Below are positions 49,791-59,279 of a DNA stretch of 64,000 nucleotides, one piece after another; positions within the stretch are counted from its first letter, which is position 1; each line of letters opens with the position of its first letter. The translations under genes and the position numbers were made by a program. The notes beneath the pieces are model-generated. The model was given only the letters and a program-made list of their open reading frames with translations, made no database searches and was not told the DNA's origin. Source of the stretch: Shinella sp. H4-D48 (lineage in GTDB: Bacteria; Pseudomonadota; Alphaproteobacteria; Rhizobiales; Rhizobiaceae); NCBI RefSeq assembly GCF_022637395.1, contig NZ_CP093337.1, forward strand, positions 914,001 through 978,000, read 5' to 3'.

Positions 49791-50705
49791 TCAGGCTTCC
49801 GGCAGCTTGTCCCTGGCCACCAGTGCGCCGTGATGCTGGATGACGGCGGCGGCGACGTTTGCGGCAAACCGCGCGGCGTCCTGCGGGCTCGCACCCGTGG
49901 CGAGGCGGGCGAGAAAAGCGCCGTTGAAGCTGTCACCGGCGCTCGTCGTGTCGATGATCGTCTCGACCTTCGCGGACGGGGCGTGGCTGCGCTCCTCGCC
50001 GAAGACCAGCGTCGCGCCCTCGGCGCCATCCTTCACCACCAGGTCGGCCACGCCGAGCGCGCGATAGCGGGCGATGGTCTCTTCCAGCCCGGCATCGCCG
50101 AAATGGGTCGTTTCGTCGTCCAGGCTCGGCATGACGAGGGTGGCGGCGCGTGCGCCTTCGGTGATCGTGTCGCGCATGCGCGCGGCATCGTCCCATAGCC
50201 GGGGGCGGATATTGGGATCGAAGGCGATGCGCTTGCCGGTGGCCTTCGCGCGGCGCAACTCGGCCAGCAGCGTTTCCACATCTTCCGGCGGCAGGATCGC
50301 CAGCGTTATGCCAGAGAAGACGAGGAGGTCAGACGCATCCATCGCCGCGCGCAGACGATCGCCGTCACGCGCCAGCAGCCTGGCGGCAGAAGCGGAGCGC
50401 CAGTAGGAGAAGCTGCGCTCGCCATCCTTCAGATGGATCATGTAGAGGCCGGGCGAGCGGCCCTCGATTTGGGCAACATGCTCGGTGCCGATGCCGTGGC
50501 CCTGCATGAAGGCGAGCATTTCGTCGGAAATCGTGTCCGTTCCGACGGCGGAGAGGTAGTCGACGCTCCAGTCCGATGGGAGGTACTGGCGGGCATAATA
50601 GGCAGTGTTGAAGGTATCGCCGGCATAGCCTTTGCGCAGCAGCCCGCCTTCCGCCTGCATCAGTTCCACCATGCATTCGCCGATTGCAAGCAGCCGCCCT
50701 GTCAT
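49791..50705 (-). CDS. kdgK: 2-Dehydro-3-deoxygluconokinase (KDG kinase)
   Basis: This 304-residue PfkB-family kinase would phosphorylate 2-keto-3-deoxygluconate, feeding the Entner-Doudoroff route. It shows AIGECMVELMQ at the N terminus, GDTFNTAYYAR, the KDG-kinase hallmark YWRSASAARLL near residue 105, and the catalytic PfkB signature DTTSAGDSFNGAF. GGAGGAA is well placed before the ATG. It lies 16 bp downstream of the Ldh-family oxidoreductase, so the two are probably cotranscribed. Confidence 0.9.
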   Translation of the reverse strand: MTGRLLAIGECMVELMQAEGGLLRKGYAGDTFNTAYYARQYLPSDWSVDYLSAVGTDTISDEMLAFMQGHGIGTEHVAQIEGRSPGLYMIHLKDGERSFSYWRSASAARLLARDGDRLRAAMDASDLLVFSGITLAILPPEDVETLLAELRRAKATGKRIAFDPNIRPRLWDDAARMRDTITEGARAATLVMPSLDDETTHFGDAGLEETIARYRALGVADLVVKDGAEGATLVFGEERSHAPSAKVETIIDTTSAGDSFNGAFLARLATGASPQDAARFAANVAAAVIQHHGALVARDKLPEA

Positions 50706-50721
50706 GCCCTGTTCCTCCCGC

Positions 50722-51726
50722 CTAATTGCGCCGGAAAGAGGAAATACTGTCAAAGAGTTGGCGCGGCAAGACGATGCCCGCGCTTTCGGCGGCCTGTTGC
50801 CGCGAAAGGCGATCGAGACCGGGCACATGGACACCGTAATCGCGGGAAAGCCGTTCCGCCTGCGCCTCGAGCCGTGCGGTGAAATCATCGGCCAGAAGTT
50901 GCGGCGACAAGGCCAGCACGAAGAGGCCGGCACCGGGCGAAGCGTCACCCGCCTGGAAATCCGGCGCGTCGAGCGACCAGTTCGCGCCGGTCATTCCCGC
51001 GGCGAGGATTTCGACCATCAGGGCGATGTTGGCGCCACGTGCCCCGCCGAAGGCAAGCAGCGCGCCCTGCATGGCGGCGAAGGGATCGGTCGTCGGGCTG
51101 CCGTCCTGATCGAGCGCCCAGTCGTCCGGGATCGGCTCACCGCGCGCTGCGGCCTCGCGCACCTTCACGAAGGCGGTGGCGCTGGAGGACTGGTCCATCA
51201 GCACGAACCGGCCATCGGCAAGCGGTGCGGCGAAGGCCAGCGGATTGGTGGAATAGACAGGCTGGGTGGCGCCGGCGCCGGCGAGCAGGGCCGGCCCGTT
51301 CGTCGCGGCGATGGCGACCAGGCCCTCCGCCGCGAGGCGTGCGGCATACCAGCCGAGTTCGCCCGTCGTGTAGCTGTTGTGCGCGGTGAAGATGGAGACG
51401 CCGAGTGCTTTCGCCTTTGTGACGAGCTCCTCGCAGGCCATGTCGAAACCATATTGCGCCACGCCGCCCATGACGTCGCATTTCAGGATGGCGGGCACGG
51501 GAGACGTGATGAGGGGCTCGGCGCGCCCATCGATACGGCCATCGACGAGGGCGTGGAGATAATCGGTGAGGTGGGCAAAGCCGACCGCACCCTTGCCGGC
51601 GGCTTCGGCATCCACGCTCGCGCGGGCAAGGGCAGCTGCCGCCGCCTCGACCATGCCGACACGCATCAGCGCGGTTTTCGCAAGCACAAAGGCTTCATCT
51701 GGCAAAAGGGTGACGTCAGCTGTCAT
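50722..51726 (-). CDS. Ldh-family (malate/L-lactate dehydrogenase type) oxidoreductase
   Basis: This 334-residue NAD(P)-dependent enzyme belongs to the malate/L-sulfolactate/L-lactate dehydrogenase family, which includes ureidoglycolate, piperideine-2-carboxylate and 2,3-diketogulonate reductases. Typical are HLTDYLHALVDGRID, the active-site GGVAQYGFDMACEELVTKAKALGVSIFTAHNSYTTGELGWYA block and TNPLAFAAP with DQSSSATA. Pairing with KDG kinase suggests a sugar-acid substrate. The start MTADVTLLP fits relatives; the frame is open upstream into the alpha-glucosidase promoter region. Confidence 0.86.
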   Translation of the reverse strand: MTADVTLLPDEAFVLAKTALMRVGMVEAAAAALARASVDAEAAGKGAVGFAHLTDYLHALVDGRIDGRAEPLITSPVPAILKCDVMGGVAQYGFDMACEELVTKAKALGVSIFTAHNSYTTGELGWYAARLAAEGLVAIAATNGPALLAGAGATQPVYSTNPLAFAAPLADGRFVLMDQSSSATAFVKVREAAARGEPIPDDWALDQDGSPTTDPFAAMQGALLAFGGARGANIALMVEILAAGMTGANWSLDAPDFQAGDASPGAGLFVLALSPQLLADDFTARLEAQAERLSRDYGVHVPGLDRLSRQQAAESAGIVLPRQLFDSISSFRRN

Positions 51727-51886
51727 GCGGTCAACCTGTCCTGGGAATTTCGTCTTGGGATCCGGGGTATCATCAAGACCTGCTGCCGCTTCGTCAACCT
51801 GCGAAAAATCCCGCCGCGCGCCGTTTACCCTCCACCGGGCGCGCGCTACATCTTGGCCGAACGCAAACCAACCGGAGCGAGAATGC

Positions 51887-53530
51887 ATGACCAAGCCCCG
51901 TAAGAAGGCCGACGATTGGTGGCGCGGCGCGGTGATCTATCAGGTCTATCCGCGCTCGTTTCAGGACACGACCGGGGATGGGATGGGGGATCTGCGCGGC
52001 ATCACCCGGCGGCTCGGGCACATCGCTTCGCTCGGCGTCGACGCCATCTGGCTGTCGCCCTTCTTCAAGTCGCCGATGGCCGACATGGGCTATGACGTCT
52101 CGGATTATTGCGATGTCGATCCGATGTTCGGCACGCTCGCCGATTTCGACGCCATGCTGGCGGAGGCGCACCGCCTCGGCATGAAGGTCATTATCGACCA
52201 GGTGATCTCGCACACATCTGACCAGCATCCGTGGTTCATCGAAAGCCGCGCGAGCCGGGACAACCCCAAGGCGGACTGGTATGTCTGGGCCGACCCCAAG
52301 CGCGACGGCACCGCGCCCAACAACTGGCTGTCGATCTTCGGCGGGCCGGGCTGGGAATGGGACGGTGTGCGCAAGCAATATTACATGCACAACTTCCTGA
52401 CCTCGCAGCCGGATCTGAACTTCCACAATCCGGATGTGCAGGATGCGCTCTTGAAGACCGTGCGCTTTTGGCTCGACCGCGGCATCGACGGCTTCCGGCT
52501 CGACACGGTGAACTTCTATTTCCACGACAGGAAGCTGCGCGACAACCCGCCGCACGAGCCCGACCCTGAAGAGATCGGTTTGGATGCGCCCGACGTGAAC
52601 CCCTACGGCATGCAGTCGCATCGCTATGACAAGACGCAGCCGGAGAACATCGATTTCCTCAAGCGTTTTCGCGCGCTGCTCGACGAGTATTCCGGGCGTA
52701 TGACGGTGGGCGAGGTCGGCGACGGTGCGCGCTCGCTGAAGACGGTTGCCGACTATACCGGTGGCGGCGACAAGCTCAACATGTGCTACACGTTCGACCT
52801 GCTCGGCCCGGATTTCACCGCCGAGCATATCCGTAAGTGCGTGCAGGCCTTCCAGCGCGCGGTGACCGACGGCTGGGTCTGCTGGGCCTTCTCCAATCAC
52901 GACGTCAACCGTCATGTCAGCCGCTTCATCAAGGGGCCGGAGGAGCGCGAGCGGGTGGCCAAGCTAGCAATTACGCTGCTGTCGACGCTGCGCGGTTCGA
53001 TCTGCCTCTACCAGGGCGAGGAGCTTGGGCTGACAGAAGCCGACCTTGCCTTCGAGGACCTGCGCGATCCCTACGGCATTCGCTTCTGGCCGGCATTCAA
53101 GGGGCGTGACGGATGCCGCACACCTATGCCCTGGCAGCATGGCGAGGCGCATGCCGGTTTCAGCACGGCCAAGCCCTGGCTCCCGGTGCCGGAGGACCAT
53201 GCGCGCCACGCCGTCGACACACAGGAAAAGATCGCGGGATCCGTTCTCAACCACTATCGCGCGACACTCGCCTTCCGCAAGGCGCACGACCTGCTGCACG
53301 ACGGCGACATGGCCTTTGTGCATTCCAACCAGGACATTCTCGCCTTTACGCGCGAAAAGGGAGGCGAGAAGCTGCTCTTCGTCTTCAACCTGACGCGCGA
53401 GAAGGCCGAATTCGTGCCGGCGAAATCGCTCAAGCTCGGCCAGCCGGTCTCCGTTCCGGGCTTCGGCGCGAAGCTGAAGGACGGCACGATCGAGCTGGAC
53501 GGGCTGGATATGGCGTGTGTGCGGGTTTAG
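51887..53530 (+). CDS. Alpha-glucosidase (glycoside hydrolase family 13)
   Basis: This 547-residue GH13 enzyme hydrolyses alpha-glucosidic bonds. The (beta/alpha)8 barrel carries VDAIWLSPFFKSPMADMGYD, the nucleophile Asp in GFRLDTVNFYFHD, the acid/base Glu in MTVGEVGD and the transition-state Asp in FSNHDVNR. There is no signal peptide, so it acts in the cytoplasm on imported sugars such as maltose, trehalulose or sucrose-like compounds. It resembles rhizobial AglA, but no agl transport genes are adjacent. GGAG lies before the ATG; the frame is open upstream without support. The stop overlaps the toxin gene end by 4 bp. Confidence 0.9.
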   Translation: MTKPRKKADDWWRGAVIYQVYPRSFQDTTGDGMGDLRGITRRLGHIASLGVDAIWLSPFFKSPMADMGYDVSDYCDVDPMFGTLADFDAMLAEAHRLGMKVIIDQVISHTSDQHPWFIESRASRDNPKADWYVWADPKRDGTAPNNWLSIFGGPGWEWDGVRKQYYMHNFLTSQPDLNFHNPDVQDALLKTVRFWLDRGIDGFRLDTVNFYFHDRKLRDNPPHEPDPEEIGLDAPDVNPYGMQSHRYDKTQPENIDFLKRFRALLDEYSGRMTVGEVGDGARSLKTVADYTGGGDKLNMCYTFDLLGPDFTAEHIRKCVQAFQRAVTDGWVCWAFSNHDVNRHVSRFIKGPEERERVAKLAITLLSTLRGSICLYQGEELGLTEADLAFEDLRDPYGIRFWPAFKGRDGCRTPMPWQHGEAHAGFSTAKPWLPVPEDHARHAVDTQEKIAGSVLNHYRATLAFRKAHDLLHDGDMAFVHSNQDILAFTREKGGEKLLFVFNLTREKAEFVPAKSLKLGQPVSVPGFGAKLKDGTIELDGLDMACVRV

Positions 53531-53796
53531 CTTTTTCGCCCTACCAGGCGGTCGTAGTCGGCATGAGAGCCTATCCAGAACCAGACAAGCGTGTCTGTCC
53601 TATGATCCTGCGCCGCAAGGGCGCGCCAGGAAAGGCCGACGCGGACTGACCACAGGCGTCCCACCGGCTTCAGCTGCAGGGACGGGTGCGCAGGGTTGGC
53701 TTTCAACAGTGTAAAATTTTTGTCGGCCTGCTCACGGATATGGGACGGCAACGCTTCGTAACATGCCCAGAACGCCTCCGTGGCATGATGTTTCAA
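53527..53796 (-). CDS. RelE/ParE-superfamily toxin
   Basis: This 89-residue protein has the RelE/ParE toxin fold signature: EAFWACYEALPSHIREQADKNFTLLKANP helices, then LQLKPVGRLWSVRVGLSWRALAA and the C-terminal LVWFWIGSHADYDRLV. RelE-type members cleave mRNA at the ribosome; the exact activity here is not known. It overlaps the upstream antitoxin gene by 4 nt, which is the usual antitoxin-first operon order, and its stop overlaps the end of the convergent alpha-glucosidase gene. Confidence 0.85.
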   Translation of the reverse strand: MKHHATEAFWACYEALPSHIREQADKNFTLLKANPAHPSLQLKPVGRLWSVRVGLSWRALAAQDHRTDTLVWFWIGSHADYDRLVGRKS

Positions 53797-53993
53797 AGCG
53801 GGCGGGTCCTGTTGTTGCGAAAATCGGACAGGGCACGTTCGGCAAGTTCGTCCAGGACGCCTTTGCCGGCGTCCTCAACCAAATCCCGATCCCAGCGTTG
53901 GGCCTGAAGTGCTTCGAACCAGGCGGAGAAACGGTCGAATTCGTCGGGGCTCAGCTCTGCGACGCTCTTCTCGATCTGTTCCAGTTTCATCAT
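53793..53993 (-). CDS. Cognate antitoxin
   Basis: This 66-residue acidic protein (MMKLEQIEKSVAELSPDEF opening) is the usual small partner of this RelE/ParE-like toxin. Its central helix FDRFSAWFEALQAQRWD and its C-terminal ALSDFRNNRTRPL would wrap the toxin. It has no obvious DNA-binding domain, although a striking operator lies just upstream. AGGAG 6 nt before the first ATG fixes the start; the longer open frame upstream runs through the operator and is not used. Confidence 0.8.
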   Translation of the reverse strand: MMKLEQIEKSVAELSPDEFDRFSAWFEALQAQRWDRDLVEDAGKGVLDELAERALSDFRNNRTRPL

Positions 53994-54005
53994 GCCATGC
54001 TCCTT

Positions 54006-54042
54006 TCGTACCGAATGTACGAGTTTCGTACATATTGTACGA
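54006..54042 (-). promoter_or_regulatory. Four-half-site operator of the toxin-antitoxin operon
   Basis: Half-sites TCGTAC (54006, 54026) and GTACGA (54017, 54037) alternate so that the same unit recurs every 20 bp, two turns of the DNA helix. Within it, ATGTACGA-N3-TCGTACAT is a perfect palindrome. The minus-strand TACAAT within the array, with TTGCCC 18 bp upstream, could be the promoter, so binding of the toxin-antitoxin complex would block transcription. Confidence 0.65.
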
Positions 54043-54066
54043 GAAAAACCAGCCAAAGGGCAAACG

Positions 54067-55761
54067 TCACCCGATCAGCATGAACCGGTCCACGTCCACC
54101 ATACCGCGGTCGGAGATCTTCAGATGGGGAATGACGGGGAGCGGCAGGAAGGCTAGCTGGAGGAAGGGTTCTTCCAGCGTTGCACCAAGCGCGAAGGCGG
54201 CCTGGCGGAGGTGGTGCAGGGTGTCGCGCACACTCTCATAAGGCTCGAGGCTCATCAGGCCGGCGACGGGCAGGGCGATCTCGCCGGTGACCTCGCCATT
54301 CTCCACCACGACGAAGCCGCCCTTGATCTCGCCAAGCCGGTTTGCGGCGCGCGCCATGTCGTCTTCATCGACGCCGACCACGCAGATATTGTGGCTGTCA
54401 TGGCCGACCGTCGAGGCAATAGCGCCCTTCTTCAGGCCGAAGCCCTGCACGAAGCCGTTGGCATGGTTGCCGTTCTTGCCGTGGCGCTCGATGACGGCGA
54501 CCTTGATGATGTCCTGCGCCAGATCGACGGTCGTCTGGTTGCCTTTAGCGGGCAGGCGGTAGCGCCGGTGTTCCGTGATGATCTTGCCCGGCAGCACGCC
54601 GATGACAGGTGTCTCGGCGTCGGTGGCGGGCACGGCGAAATGGGCGGCCTCCACGGGCCGCGCCTTGACGCTGTCCAGCCCGACGGGCTCCACGGCAGAG
54701 CGCGTGGCGAAGAGGGCGTCGTCCACCGGCCGGCCGGCGGAAAACACCATCTTGGCCTTGCAGCTTTCCAGCGTGTCGATGACGACGAGGTCGGCGCGCC
54801 AGCCGGGTGCGACGAGGCCGCGGTCGTTGAGGCCGAAGGCCTTGGCAGCGGAAATGGAGGCCGCACGGTAGACGGCAAGCGGCGCCCGGCCATGCGCGAT
54901 CGCGGTGCGGATCATGTAATCGAGATGGCCCTGCTCGGCGATGTCGAGCGGATTGCGGTCGTCCGTGCAGAGCGCAAGGAAGGGCGACAGGCGTTCCGTC
55001 ATGATCGGCAGCAGTGCCAGCAGATCCTTGGAGACGGAACCCTCGCGAATGAGGATGTGCATGCCCTTGCGGATCTTCTCCAGCGCTTCCTCGGCGGTGG
55101 TGCATTCATGCTCGGTGCGGATGCCGGCGGAAAGGTAGCCGTTGAGGTCATTGCCCAGAAGCAGCGGTGCGTGCCCATCGATATGGCCGCCCTGGAACGC
55201 CTCCAGCTTGGCAAGGCAGATCGGATCCTTGTGGATGACGCCAGGGAAATTCATGAATTCGGCGAGGCCGATGACCTTGGGATGATCACGGAACGGCAGC
55301 AGCCGCTCGACGGGCAGATCGGCGCCTGAAGTTTCCAGATGCGTCGCGGGCACACAGCTCGACAGCTGCACACGGATATCCATGATCGTCTGCATGGCGC
55401 TGTCGAGGAAGAACTGGATACCTTCCGTGCCGAGCACATTGGCGATCTCGTGCGGATCGCAGATCACCGTCGTGACGCCGTAAGGCAGCACGCAGCGATC
55501 GAATTCGTGCGGTGTGACGAGCGATGATTCGATGTGCAGGTGCGTGTCGATGAAACCCGGCACGACGATGCGGCCGGTGATGTCGATTTCCGTCCTGCCC
55601 TTGTAGGTGCCGCAGGTGCCGACGATGCGGTCACCGCAGATCGCGATGTCGGACGCCACGAGTTCGCCTGTCACCAGATCGAAGAACTGTCCGCCCTTCA
55701 GGACGATATCGGCCGGCTCGCGGCCTGTTCCCTGGTCGATGATGCGTTCCAAGTCGGTCAT
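54067..55761 (-). CDS. ade: Adenine deaminase
   Basis: This 564-residue amidohydrolase converts adenine to hypoxanthine. It has the Ade-type metal site in [17 protein letters not shown], then [37 protein letters not shown] and the Asp-containing [13 protein letters not shown]. The C-terminal domain has [21 protein letters not shown] and [11 protein letters not shown], typical of the family. AGGAG precedes the ATG. It complements guanine deaminase encoded 24 kb away in supplying the purine-catabolic route. Confidence 0.94.
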   Translation of the reverse strand: MTDLERIIDQGTGREPADIVLKGGQFFDLVTGELVASDIAICGDRIVGTCGTYKGRTEIDITGRIVVPGFIDTHLHIESSLVTPHEFDRCVLPYGVTTVICDPHEIANVLGTEGIQFFLDSAMQTIMDIRVQLSSCVPATHLETSGADLPVERLLPFRDHPKVIGLAEFMNFPGVIHKDPICLAKLEAFQGGHIDGHAPLLLGNDLNGYLSAGIRTEHECTTAEEALEKIRKGMHILIREGSVSKDLLALLPIMTERLSPFLALCTDDRNPLDIAEQGHLDYMIRTAIAHGRAPLAVYRAASISAAKAFGLNDRGLVAPGWRADLVVIDTLESCKAKMVFSAGRPVDDALFATRSAVEPVGLDSVKARPVEAAHFAVPATDAETPVIGVLPGKIITEHRRYRLPAKGNQTTVDLAQDIIKVAVIERHGKNGNHANGFVQGFGLKKGAIASTVGHDSHNICVVGVDEDDMARAANRLGEIKGGFVVVENGEVTGEIALPVAGLMSLEPYESVRDTLHHLRQAAFALGATLEEPFLQLAFLPLPVIPHLKISDRGMVDVDRFMLIG

Positions 55762-55835
55762 GGCGGGTCTCCTGAATCCTTTTCTGCGACTCTAGCGGGG
55801 TGGGCGCCGGAGGGAAGGGCCGGGCGGGTAAAACC

Positions 55836-56705
55836 TCAGGCGGAAAAGGTCACCGAGAAGGCGAAACGCTTCGCTTCGCCGCTTTCCAGCACGCTGGTAT
55901 AGGGCCGGTCCTTCAGTTCGGGCGAAGCGCCGCATTCCGCCGCCGTGCCGTGCCAGGGTTCGACACAGAGGAAGGGCGCGCCGGGCTTCGTCCACAGCGC
56001 GAGGTTCGGCAGGTTGTCGAAACGGAAGGCGAGGGATGGACCGTCTTCGGCGGCGTAGACGAGGCTATCGCCGGCTCCCTCGGGAAAGACCAAAGCGTCG
56101 TTGGCAAACAGTTCATGTGCGAGCACGAGGCGCCCTCGCTCAAAGGGGGATGGCGTGCGGTTCGTGGAGAGAAGGCCGTTTTCCAGCGGTTGGCGCAGCG
56201 GCTCGCCGCCATTTGCAAGCGTCACCGTATGCGGCTTGCCCTCCGCTCCCGGCAGTGGCCAGGAGAAAGCGGGATGATAGCCGAAGCCGAAGGGCATCGG
56301 CGCGCTGCCCCGGTTTTCAACCGTGCTGGTCACCGTCAACGTGCGATCATCAAGGCTGTGCTCGACCGTGAGACGGAAATCGAACGGATAGACGGCGCGG
56401 GTCTCGTCGGAGGCCTCCAGAACATAACGGCATGCGGTGGCCGATCTCGTTTCGATCGTGAACTCCCGTCGCCGGGCAAAGCCGTGCTGGGCCATGGGAT
56501 AGGGATTGCCGTCGATCGCCAGCGTATCGTTCGGCGCCTTGCCGACGATGGGAAACAGCACCGGGGAGCGGCCCGTCCAGAAGGCGGCGTCGCCGTTCCA
56601 CAGCCACCTCCCGCCATCCGCGGACGTTATGGACTGCATCTCGGCGCCGAGGGAAGAAATGTCGACGGTGAGGAAAGCGTTCTCGATACGGGTGTTCGTC
56701 GGCAT
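55836..56705 (-). CDS. Aldose 1-epimerase family protein
   Basis: This 289-residue galactose-mutarotase-like protein has a beta-sandwich fold with likely catalytic His residues in QHGFARRREF and FGYHPAFSWPLP and the Glu in LCVEPWHGTA. It would interconvert anomers of an aldose or a sugar phosphate (YeaD-like). AGGAG lies just before the ATG. Downstream adenine deaminase is 74 bp away on the same strand. Substrate is unknown. Confidence 0.87.
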   Translation of the reverse strand: MPTNTRIENAFLTVDISSLGAEMQSITSADGGRWLWNGDAAFWTGRSPVLFPIVGKAPNDTLAIDGNPYPMAQHGFARRREFTIETRSATACRYVLEASDETRAVYPFDFRLTVEHSLDDRTLTVTSTVENRGSAPMPFGFGYHPAFSWPLPGAEGKPHTVTLANGGEPLRQPLENGLLSTNRTPSPFERGRLVLAHELFANDALVFPEGAGDSLVYAAEDGPSLAFRFDNLPNLALWTKPGAPFLCVEPWHGTAAECGASPELKDRPYTSVLESGEAKRFAFSVTFSA

Positions 56706-56749
56706 CGAATCTCCTTTTGCGGAAAGCCGGCCTTACTGTAGCGCAAATC

Positions 56750-57645
56750 TCATCGCCGCGTCTCGCGCAGGGCGCGTTGCCGGCCGATCTGCAACATCGC
56801 GATGCTGGTGAGCACAAGGATAATGGCGGCGATTTCCAGTGTGCCGACCGTCTCGCCGGCCGCCCAGCCGATCAGCAGAGCGACGTTCGGCGTGATGTAT
56901 GTCGCGCCCGAGCGGCCACGGCGCCCAGCTCCTGTAACAGATAATAGTAGATCAGGAAGGCCATGCCCGTGCCGAGAATGCCGAGCCCGATGGCTACACC
57001 CGCGGCCGCGTGCCAGTCGCCTAGGATGGCCGTGATGCCCGATCGGTCGGTGACGGCGAGCAACACGAGCAGGGCAAGTCCCGTCTGCCATGTGGCGAGT
57101 GCCAGCGGCGGCAGCTCATGGGGCGAGAGGAAGCGGCGCACATAGACATAGGAGAGACCGAGGATGCCCGTGGCGGCGAGCATCCACAGCACGCCGTCGA
57201 TATCGATGCTGCCGCCCGCGCGCTCCCAGGGCCGGGCAATCAGGACGATGCCGGCAAAACCTGTCACCACACCGGCAAGCATCAGCGCATTGGGTCTTTC
57301 CGTTCGTAGAAAAAGAAGCGTGGCGATGGTGGTGAAGAGCGAAATCGATCCGCCGAGAACACCTGCAATGCCGGACGGCAGGCGCGCGGTGCCTTCCGCG
57401 ATCGCGAAATAATAGAAAGCCGTCGCCAGCACCGCCATGACGAGAAAATGTGGCAGATGCCGTATCTGCTCCCTGGGGATCACGCCGCGCTGCCAAGCGA
57501 CGGCTGCGAGCGGAAGGAAGCCGAAGAATACCCGCAGCAGCGTGATCTGCGCGGGCGTGATGAGCTCCGACGCCCATTTCATGTAGATGAAATTCGATCC
57601 CCAGAAGAGGCCGAGCAGGACAAAAGCCAGATGGATCGATCGCAT
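56750..57645 (-). pseudogene. Frameshifted DMT-superfamily transporter (EamA)
   Basis: The reading frame starts MRSIHLAFVLLGLFWGSNFIYMK after GGGAGA and codes an EamA transporter up to YYYLLQELGAVAA. It then runs into ARARHTSRRTSLC and stops at 56872. The expected continuation, ATYITPNVALLIGWAAGETV, is found in another frame and ends at 56750. About one base seems to be missing around 56905-56925, in a GC-rich stretch. Restored, the protein would have about 298 residues with ten membrane segments. It could be a true inactivating mutation or a sequencing error. It lies between the epimerase and the aminotransferase genes. Confidence 0.75.
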
Positions 57646-57751
57646 GGACTTTCTCCCACCATGCGGGGAGCCGACCCGGATCACGGTACGGAGATGATGC
57701 GGCCCGCCGCGCCGTCCCTATGGGACCGGCGCGACGGGAAATCACCTGTAT

Positions 57752-57767
57752 GCGACCTGCAGGTCGC
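57752..57767. other. 16-bp palindrome after aminotransferase gene
   Basis: GCGACCTG/CAGGTCGC is a perfect palindrome ending 1 bp before the aminotransferase stop codon. It has no loop or T-run, so termination is doubtful; it could be a protein-binding site. Confidence 0.3.
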
Positions 57768-57768
57768 C

Positions 57769-59094
57769 TCAGATGTTGTCTTGAAGCACGTCGCGCAGCT
57801 TGCCGAACAGCTCGTCGATATGGTGTTTCTCGATGATCAGCGGCGGCGATAGCGCGATGATGTCGCCTGTCGTGCGTATGAGCAGGCCCTGCTCATAGGC
57901 CTTGAGGAAGGCGTTAAAGGCGCGCTTGGTGGGCTCGCCCGCGATGGGCGAAAGCTCGATGGCGCCGATCAGGCCGACATTTCTGATGTCGATGACGTTG
58001 GGGCAATCCTTCAGAGAATGCAGGCCGTCTTCCCAGTAGGAGGCGAGTTCGCTGGCGCGCGTCAGCAGGCCCTCTTCCTTGTAGGTATCGAGCGTGCCGA
58101 GTGCGGCCGCACAGGCGATCGGGTTGCCCGAATAGGTGTAGCCGTGGAAGAACTCGATCATGTGCTCCGGGCCGCTCATGAACGTGTCATGGATCTCGGA
58201 GGTCACGAAGACGGCGCCCATCGGGATCACGCCGTTGGTGAGGCCCTTCGCCGTGGTGATGATATCGGGCTTCACGTCGAAATACTGCGCGGCGAAGGGT
58301 GCGCCGAGGCGGCCGAAACCGGTGATGACTTCGTCGAAGATGAGCAGGATGCCGTGCTGCGTGCAGATATCGCGCAGCTTCTGGAGGTAGCCCTTCGGCG
58401 GGATGAGAACGCCGGTGGAGCCGGCGACCGGCTCGACGATGACGGCCGCGATGGTGGAGGCGTCATGCAGGGTGATGATGCGCTGCAATTCGCTGGCGAT
58501 GTCGCCGCCATGCTCCGGCTCACCGCGCGAAAACGCGTTCTTGTCGGGGAAATGCGTGTGCGGCATGTGATCGACGCCGGTCAGCAGCGTGCCGAACATC
58601 TTGCGGTTGGAGACGATGCCGCCGACGGAGATACCGCCGAAATTGACACCGTGATAGCCGCGTTCACGGCCGACAAGGCGGAAGCGCGAGCCGTCGCCCT
58701 TGGCGCGATGATAGGCCAAAGCCACTTTCAGCGCCGTTTCGACCGATTCGGAACCGGAATTGGTGTAGAGGACGTGGTTCATGCCCTCGGGCGCGATGTC
58801 CACCAGGCGGTTGGCAAGTTCGAAGGCCTTGGGATGGCCGAGCTGGAAAGCGGGCGCATAGTCGAGCTCGCCTGCCTGTTCGCGGATCGCCTCGGTGATC
58901 TTGGGGCGGCAGTGGCCGGCATTCACGCACCACAGGCCAGCGGTGCCATCCAGCACCTGACGACCGTCGTGCGTCGTGTAATACATGTCCTTGGCGCCGA
59001 CGAAGAGGCGCGGCTCCTTCTTGAACTGCCGGTTTGCCGTGAACGGCATCCAGAAGGCACGCAGATCGTTGGGGGTGTTCAGGCGGTTGGACAT
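57769..59094 (-). CDS. Omega-amino acid--pyruvate aminotransferase (class III)
   Basis: This 441-residue PLP enzyme of the class III aminotransferases resembles omega-amino acid (beta-alanine)--pyruvate transaminases. Typical are FWMPFTANRQFKKEPRL near the start, LYTNSGSESVETALKVALAYHR, GYHGVNFGGISVGGI, VIVEPVAGSTGVLIPP, the LIFDEVITGFGRLG motif and the PLP lysine in TTAKGLTNG. A second ATG (59094) with GGAGAA upstream was preferred over one 12 nt earlier. Substrates may be beta-alanine, taurine-like amines or GABA. Confidence 0.9.
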   Translation of the reverse strand: MSNRLNTPNDLRAFWMPFTANRQFKKEPRLFVGAKDMYYTTHDGRQVLDGTAGLWCVNAGHCRPKITEAIREQAGELDYAPAFQLGHPKAFELANRLVDIAPEGMNHVLYTNSGSESVETALKVALAYHRAKGDGSRFRLVGRERGYHGVNFGGISVGGIVSNRKMFGTLLTGVDHMPHTHFPDKNAFSRGEPEHGGDIASELQRIITLHDASTIAAVIVEPVAGSTGVLIPPKGYLQKLRDICTQHGILLIFDEVITGFGRLGAPFAAQYFDVKPDIITTAKGLTNGVIPMGAVFVTSEIHDTFMSGPEHMIEFFHGYTYSGNPIACAAALGTLDTYKEEGLLTRASELASYWEDGLHSLKDCPNVIDIRNVGLIGAIELSPIAGEPTKRAFNAFLKAYEQGLLIRTTGDIIALSPPLIIEKHHIDELFGKLRDVLQDNI

Positions 59095-59227
59095 GCGGTT
59101 CTCCATGGTCCGTGAAGTGCCGGGCCCAAAGGGCTATGCCGGCCGGCAAATGCTTCGAGATTTTTACCCCGTGGTCAAACTATCAACGCGCCGGCTACCG
59201 TCAAGGCGTTGCGGGATTGCGCACAAG

Positions 59228-59256
59228 CAAACGCCCCGGACTTTCGGCCGAGGCGT
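59228..59256 (-). terminator. Terminator after the ArsR-family gene
   Basis: A 9-bp stem with one G-U pair (59231-59239 with 59248-59256) and an 8-nt loop lies 24 bp beyond the ArsR stop. On the minus strand it is followed by TTTGCTTG. Confidence 0.5.
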
Positions 59257-59279
59257 GAAGAGACGATTGGTCTGGTGTC

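Noticed and set aside
53686-53907. Plus-strand open frame over the toxin-antitoxin genes
   Set aside because: The minus-strand pair has the right order, overlap, ribosome-binding site and operator; the plus frame has none.
56872-57684. The DMT transporter taken as an intact 270-residue gene
   Set aside because: Its last 15 or so residues are not transporter-like and the missing C terminus is present in another frame.
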